Source: an uncultured Rhodospirillaceae bacterium | Lineage (GTDB): Bacteria > Pseudomonadota > Alphaproteobacteria > CAAGCB01 > CAG-977 | Assembly: GCA_900550445.1 (NCBI GenBank) | Contig: URSF01000010.1 | Coordinates: 1 to 64,000 of the forward strand | Direction of reading: 5' to 3' | Length of the DNA stretch: 64,000 bases | Shown here: one piece after another, positions 59,610 through 64,000 of the stretch | Numbering within the stretch: position 1 is the first letter of the stretch | How the letters are laid out: every line of letters begins with the position of its first letter | Notes under the pieces: model-generated | The model's database searches: none | The model's input: only the letters and a program-made list of their open reading frames with translations | Told to the model about the DNA's origin: nothing | Translations under genes and position numbers: made by a program

Positions 59610-60446
59610 TTACGACCCCGCATTAAAAGCGACGGCGGAACAATCACCGAGGGGTCCGGCGGGCAGATTTTCCCCCGGTTCCAACCCGGCGACCAAAGAC
59701 ACCGCCACGATATAACTTCTGTTTTTCAGCTCGTCGCCCAAGACCTTCCCCCCTTCGTTGTTCAAAGGCAAGTTGCACGTAATATAATTAGGAATGTACA
59801 CGCTGCTGACCGGCGCGACGCCGCTGGACAAGACATAATAAGCCGCGCCTAAAGGCTGATGCTGCGTTACGACCGTTCCGTCTTCCGAAGCCGTTTGTTC
59901 CAACGGCCCGACAGCTTTTTGCAACATGCCGACGAACCTGGAATTTCCCGTAGCGTCAGAGACCGCCCGTAAAGCCGTCATCTTGTCCGCGCCGTCATAC
60001 CTCGGGGGAATAGCCCGCACGGTAACAATATACTTGACAGAATCGTCGGCAACGTCATTGCACTTGACCGCCGTCTGCTGATCCTTGTCAACGCAAAACA
60101 GATACGTCCTCGTCCCGTTTTGAGGCTTGTAAGTCGCCGGCAGTCTGGCCCGAATAAAGTCAAAGACCGTATTGTCGTCCTTCACGCCGGAGATCTGTTC
60201 GTTTTGCACAGTAGCCAACGGCACAATACCGTCCTCCGCCGAAGCGAAGTAATTGTTAGAGTTTTCGGTATCGCTACGCATGGCGTCCAAATACCCGTAC
60301 TCGGCCGATACGTGCTGCTGGTACATGTTCAAAGCCATGGCCTGATACACCGGAGCGATGAAGTTTTCCTGGGGCTTGGTCTTTTCGTACAGGTTACCGA
60401 ACATCACTATCCCCATCAATGACGCCAGCATCATCCAAAAAAACAT
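59610..60446 (-). CDS. Single-pass periplasmic protein, PilM-like partner of the prepilin adhesin
   Basis: The 278-residue protein has an N-terminal membrane anchor (MFFWMMLASLMGIVMFGNLYE) followed by a helical stretch (PVYQAMALNMYQQHVSAEYGYLDAM) and a periplasmic domain with several Cys (FCVDKDQQTAVKCN, ITCNLPL, GDCSAVAF). This resembles PilM of conjugative type IV pili in layout, and the strong GAGGAGG site and location 41 bases downstream of the prepilin-like gene support a shared operon. The similarity is not strong enough to be sure. No recognisable enzyme motif is seen. Confidence 0.7.
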   Translation of the reverse strand: MFFWMMLASLMGIVMFGNLYEKTKPQENFIAPVYQAMALNMYQQHVSAEYGYLDAMRSDTENSNNYFASAEDGIVPLATVQNEQISGVKDDNTVFDFIRARLPATYKPQNGTRTYLFCVDKDQQTAVKCNDVADDSVKYIVTVRAIPPRYDGADKMTALRAVSDATGNSRFVGMLQKAVGPLEQTASEDGTVVTQHQPLGAAYYVLSSGVAPVSSVYIPNYITCNLPLNNEGGKVLGDELKNRSYIVAVSLVAGLEPGENLPAGPLGDCSAVAFNAGS

Positions 60447-60487
60447 CTCTGCCTCCTCTCTTTACTTAATCGCTCCCGTGTACAACG

Positions 60488-63400
60488 CTAGTTCATAAAG
60501 TTATCTTGAGCTGCATTTTCCAGCATTGGATTGTCTTGCGGAGTCAAAATTGAGTATTTTCCTCTTGACAAGAAACTTGAACCATCATTTTTCAGTTTCA
60601 TAAAATGCATATTCGGCATATTGAAACGTGCAGGATTAAAGTAACAGTAGGTATGGGCGATTGCCGACCAGCTGTTGGCGGGAATACCGCCCGCGTTCCA
60701 GATGTATCCGTCGTCATTGATGTCGGTGGATACGGGCGTGACCGTACCCATGGCGATCCGCCAACCATCAATCTGATTTCCGCTTGTTATCGCCTCTACA
60801 ACTAATCCCAGTTTGGTTGCCTGTTGCATAATGCCGGTAACGTCGGCGATGTTGGCGTTAGCATAGTTCTGCCAGCCCGGGTTATACGCCACGGAAGCGT
60901 CGCTGGGTTTTTTATTTGAATTGATGAAAGAAACTTTCCCCAGTTCAAAGACGGTCGGTGTGACGGTAATGACCGCCTGATATCCGTCAGGGCATACGCC
61001 TTCGTCCTGAGCGTATAAATATTCAGTGCCACCCTCAATATCAGTCTTAACACGTCTTCCCGGTGCAGGAACTTTTCCTAAAAATGGGTGAGCCCAGCAG
61101 AAAGAGTCAGAAGGACATTCTTTATAAGAAGCCTTTGTATTATATTTAAAGACAACATATTTTCCTGTCTTATAGGAACCATCTTTGCCCTTACATTCAG
61201 TATCGGGCTGTTTGCTTCCGTAAACATAACATTCACATTTACCGCCGCCGTTTACGATCGGATGATTACCGGAACCGTCGTCCCCCGTGCCGCCGCAGTT
61301 GAATTCCCAGCCGCCGGAAGAAAGCCCCAAAGCTTTGCGTGTATAATAGGGAACCGCAAAAGAACAGTTTCCTCTAGTTCCTCTTGAACACGGCCAAGGC
61401 CCGGACCCGTAGCTGTTGGACAGTTCGTAGATGCCCTTCAGGATATAGTTAGGCAGGGCTTCGCTTAATCTGGCGCCGCCGCGTGAAGTGATTTTAATAT
61501 CGTTCATGACGGACACAAAGGCAGGATCAACACGGAATTTATCATAAAATTTTAAATCCCGATCATAATGTGAAAAATACGGCGCTTGCTTATTAGATTC
61601 TTTAAAGTTAATATAGACACTGGCAGTGGTGGCGTCAAAGTTATTGGTTGTTTTGTTTTTATTTGGAAGATCTATTTTACTAGAAACATAACCATCTCTG
61701 ATACCATCTGTTTTTCCGGTGTTTCCATCAACCCCCAAAGATGCTCTGTCTTGAATTATTCCTTCTCCATCTTTCAATCTTTCGGGCTGAAAGAACACAC
61801 CGCTGATACGCCCCGAATTGCCATAGAAAGAAAGTAAAGGAAGATCTTCATCAACATCTCCTGAAACAATGGCAATAGCCTTTCCTCTTTCCGCGGTCGC
61901 GTTTACCATTGCAATTGCTGCTAATTGCTCAGACCATGCCTCTCCTGTTGTATTAAAAGAAATCTTATGCCCTTTCCTAAATTCAGCTGAATATGAAGCA
62001 CTTGTTTTTGTTACCGCCTCTGTTGAGTGTAACGTTAATCCCTCCTCATTAAAGGCCATATGATGTTCCGGCATATCGCCGTCATCTCGACCTATATTAA
62101 CAGTAAAACCATCAACAGCATGCAATGCGAAAGAAGAGTCACCATTATTAACAATTGTTTCAGCTCTTTCCGTATCCAAATAAGTCGAAGCTGTTCCATT
62201 AATACTTAATTCTGCCAGATCTCTTTGTAATGCAAAGGAAGAATGAAGAGAATCCGTTTCTTTCCCAATGAAAACTTCCATAACCTCATTATCCAAAAAC
62301 ATTGTAGATGCGTCATTAGAGATATTTGCAGTTAAATCCCGTTGTGTCAGATTCATATAGCTGACACCATTGTTAATGGCTATATTTACAGAAGTGTTAG
62401 CATACCCTCCTCTCATTTTAATAGCTGTTGTCGCTCCCAGCGTATGGTTTCCAATAGAGGCCCCATACCCATAGGGACCGGAAGAAACTTGTAAATTAAG
62501 AGTTCCATATCCATCGCTTCCTTTTTTGGATATAACTTCTCCGCCGCCTCTTCCTGAAAACAATTGAAACCCTGAGGTATTTGTTTGTAAATATGTAGCA
62601 CTAGTATTTGTTCCTAATAACGCTGTCCCATCATAAACCGACATTCTTGCGGTACCGTTCCGGAGACTTATCTGAGTTCCACCGTTTACACTATTTCCTG
62701 ATATAGAGGCCCCTACGGAGAGATTGATAGAATCGGAGACATGCATATGTGAATTATCAGTAGCGAGAGCGATTTTAGCGAAGGCGTCCCCGGAGGAAAT
62801 GCCCTGGTCGTCATTTGTATTCTGCGATCTGATAAGAATTTTCCCGCCGACGACTTCCAAGCCCCCGGCATTGTTGATTTTATGACAGCCGTCGCCCTCA
62901 CACTCAGTAGCGCCGCCCATGTCAAGATCAGTAAACATAGAATTGGCGCCGGGCAGCCCGTCAACCTTTTTTCTGTAAAGATAATCACCGGAGAAGCCGG
63001 AAGAAAAAATAGTCGTGGCAGCGACCTTACCGCCGATATTCGTACTGACGCCCGGAATATACTTGGTTACATCGCCTTCCCACATCCCCTGCGATCCGAC
63101 AATTTTCTGCATTTCCGGGACAGCCCCGTCAGGATTGCTTCCCGATCCTCCGGACGAGCTGCCATATAAGGATTCTACCAGTTTTTTAGTTCTCATATAC
63201 CCGCCGTCAGCGCCGATCATAGAAGCAATTCTGGACGCCCTTCTGTCGTCGATTTCTTCATTGTTGTCAGATTTGGATAAAACGACGCCCGTCATCTTAT
63301 AACGCGAACATTTAGCCCCGGCGGGAATAGCCTTAACGGCACCGCCGTCTAATTCATAACAGTTATTAGCGGCGGTACATTCCGTTCCGTCGTCTTTTGA

Positions 63401-63781
63401 AACTTCGGTACATTGGGCGCGAACACCAACGTCAAATCCGTCAACGAGCTTGTTTCCCCTGAACTGATTTCCGTTTAAATAAGTCGCAGGCAGGTAAGGA
63501 GCAAGATCCGCAGCAGATACCGCAAAGCTTTCATCAACTTTATTACCGGCAGAAAATTCTTTTGCCTTTTCCTGATAGTTCGCTTCAATCCAGTTGCTTA
63601 AAGCGTCTTTGATTTCTTTCATCTGGCCCGCAATGGCGACTTCTTCCATTTCCGCCGTCCGGTCAGCCGTTTGACGCACAACCATCGGCGACATCATTGT
63701 CATTAATCCTAACAACGCTATCGCTTCAATCATCAACGCGCCGCGTTCGTTGTCTTTTTCATTATTCCGGTGCGTAAACAT
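60488..63781 (-). CDS. Giant prepilin-like surface protein with beta-repeat adhesin region (PilV-like)
   Basis: The 1097-residue protein has a type III (prepilin) signal: cleavage after Gly14, then ALMIE with the conserved Glu at +5 and a hydrophobic helix (AIALLGLMTMMSPMVV). Residues about 15-230 resemble the constant N-terminal part of PilV/shufflon proteins of IncI-type conjugative pili. About 330-740 is a low-complexity, strand-rich region (repeated patterns around NGVSYMNL, SSFALQRDL, SSFALHAVDGF) suggesting a beta-solenoid adhesin. The C-terminal 330 residues are Cys-rich and probably disulfide-linked. GGGAGGT precedes the start. The middle is AT-richer than both ends. Confidence 0.85.
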   Translation of the reverse strand: MFTHRNNEKDNERGALMIEAIALLGLMTMMSPMVVRQTADRTAEMEEVAIAGQMKEIKDALSNWIEANYQEKAKEFSAGNKVDESFAVSAADLAPYLPATYLNGNQFRGNKLVDGFDVGVRAQCTEVSKDDGTECTAANNCYELDGGAVKAIPAGAKCSRYKMTGVVLSKSDNNEEIDDRRASRIASMIGADGGYMRTKKLVESLYGSSSGGSGSNPDGAVPEMQKIVGSQGMWEGDVTKYIPGVSTNIGGKVAATTIFSSGFSGDYLYRKKVDGLPGANSMFTDLDMGGATECEGDGCHKINNAGGLEVVGGKILIRSQNTNDDQGISSGDAFAKIALATDNSHMHVSDSINLSVGASISGNSVNGGTQISLRNGTARMSVYDGTALLGTNTSATYLQTNTSGFQLFSGRGGGEVISKKGSDGYGTLNLQVSSGPYGYGASIGNHTLGATTAIKMRGGYANTSVNIAINNGVSYMNLTQRDLTANISNDASTMFLDNEVMEVFIGKETDSLHSSFALQRDLAELSINGTASTYLDTERAETIVNNGDSSFALHAVDGFTVNIGRDDGDMPEHHMAFNEEGLTLHSTEAVTKTSASYSAEFRKGHKISFNTTGEAWSEQLAAIAMVNATAERGKAIAIVSGDVDEDLPLLSFYGNSGRISGVFFQPERLKDGEGIIQDRASLGVDGNTGKTDGIRDGYVSSKIDLPNKNKTTNNFDATTASVYINFKESNKQAPYFSHYDRDLKFYDKFRVDPAFVSVMNDIKITSRGGARLSEALPNYILKGIYELSNSYGSGPWPCSRGTRGNCSFAVPYYTRKALGLSSGGWEFNCGGTGDDGSGNHPIVNGGGKCECYVYGSKQPDTECKGKDGSYKTGKYVVFKYNTKASYKECPSDSFCWAHPFLGKVPAPGRRVKTDIEGGTEYLYAQDEGVCPDGYQAVITVTPTVFELGKVSFINSNKKPSDASVAYNPGWQNYANANIADVTGIMQQATKLGLVVEAITSGNQIDGWRIAMGTVTPVSTDINDDGYIWNAGGIPANSWSAIAHTYCYFNPARFNMPNMHFMKLKNDGSSFLSRGKYSILTPQDNPMLENAAQDNFMN
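61560..62760 (-). other. AT-rich interior of the prepilin-like gene
   Basis: Within the 60488-63781 gene, the bases here are visibly richer in A/T and use codons such as AAT, ACA, ATT and TTA more than the flanking coding sequence. The reading frame is intact throughout. This suggests the adhesin region was acquired or evolves independently of the conserved N-terminal part. I saw no obvious recombination-site repeats. Confidence 0.45.
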
Positions 63782-64000
63782 GGCAACCTCCCTTATGATG
63801 TTTTTCGTCTGTTATTCCCTGCGACGAAATTTTTTCCGGCCCTGCATGATTTATTCATTTTCGGCCGCCGACCGCCCTAATCCGGAAAAATCTGTAAAAT
63901 AACAAATACACTTCGGGCTTTGGGCTTTGGTTTTATTGTAAGGGCGGAAAATCAGCCGAATCAATGAAAAAGGTATATATCTGACGTTATAAAGCGCTGA
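63782..64000. other. Upstream non-coding region of the prepilin-like gene
   Basis: These 219 bases contain no supported gene. Apart from GGGAGG, the ribosome-binding site just upstream of the ATG, nothing specific was recognised. The region is probably the promoter of the adhesin operon, cut by the window edge. Confidence 0.4.

Noticed and set aside
60488..63781. Shufflon recombination sites in the PilV-like gene
   Set aside because: No repeated inverted 19-bp-like sites or nearby tyrosine recombinase gene were found; the AT-rich segment is in one intact frame.
1..64000. CRISPR arrays, rRNA, tmRNA, insertion sequences
   Set aside because: None of the expected repeat spacing, transposase motifs or conserved RNA signatures were found on reading both strands.

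Overview
The window reads as a stretch of chromosome from an anaerobic alphaproteobacterium, probably one of the small-genome gut Rhodospirillales-like lineages (inference). Evidence: a direct-repeat LexA box GAAC-N7-GAAC just upstream of lexA (the alphaproteobacterial form), the order dnaK-dnaJ-dapB, a DUF2333 gene, folK-folP fused in one gene, ftsE-ftsX-ydcF-plsC in a row, and lptM next to lysA. Anaerobic physiology is suggested by a flavin reductase fused to two rubredoxin domains, the [FeFe]-hydrogenase maturase HydE, and pyruvate phosphate dikinase.

Layout. 1-6.4 kb: flavoredoxin-rubredoxin, an outer-membrane barrel protein, dapB, two tiny paralogous membrane proteins, dnaJ and dnaK (with a heat-shock-type promoter and a hairpin between dnaK and dnaJ). 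6.5-12.8 kb: a tight seven-gene run on the plus strand with DUF2333, a Bax-like glucosaminidase relative, the Mla-type lipid transporter (permease, ATPase, MCE protein, lipoprotein) and an unstudied HExxH protein. 13-22.2 kb: cell-wall genes (a class A penicillin-binding protein, a soluble lytic transglycosylase, a MurC/Mpl-type ligase, LD-carboxypeptidase) ending in a U32 family protein. 22.2-32.4 kb: assorted genes, then glyQ, glyS and ppdK with a strong terminator.

32.4-37 kb is a visibly AT-richer accessory block. It holds a repeated palindromic element, an XRE regulator facing a pair of lipoproteins across a nest of palindromic operators, a SUMF1-fold secreted protein, a short gene that looks like the ribosome-rescue factor ArfA with an intrinsic terminator inside its reading frame, and a phosphoethanolamine transferase-like membrane enzyme. 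37-48.7 kb: YibQ-type deacetylase, lexA, tRNA-Glu(TTC) followed by an unexplained structured segment, a GNAT enzyme, a YjhX-type protein, an HdeD-type membrane protein, gpt, a TlpA-type thioredoxin, lptM-lysA, a zinc-ribbon protein, the ftsE-ftsX-ydcF-plsC operon and a second flavin reductase with a basic tail.

48.8-59.4 kb: a heterodimeric ABC exporter, a zinc-dependent phospholipase C family protein, folKP, a secreted phospholipase D-like nuclease, an aldo/keto reductase, hydE, a membrane metallophosphoesterase and a dolichol-kinase-like membrane protein. 59.4-64 kb: a perfect 13-bp inverted repeat in a gene-poor gap, then a minus-strand pair formed by a 1097-residue prepilin-like surface protein with an AT-rich, beta-repeat middle, and a single-pass membrane protein reminiscent of conjugative-pilus PilM. 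No CRISPR array, insertion sequence, rRNA or replication origin was seen.

The points most worth following are the ArfA-like gene with its embedded terminator, the internal ribosome-binding site that would release a free double rubredoxin, the XRE operator nest, the HExxH protein in the Mla operon, and the pilin-fused adhesin.
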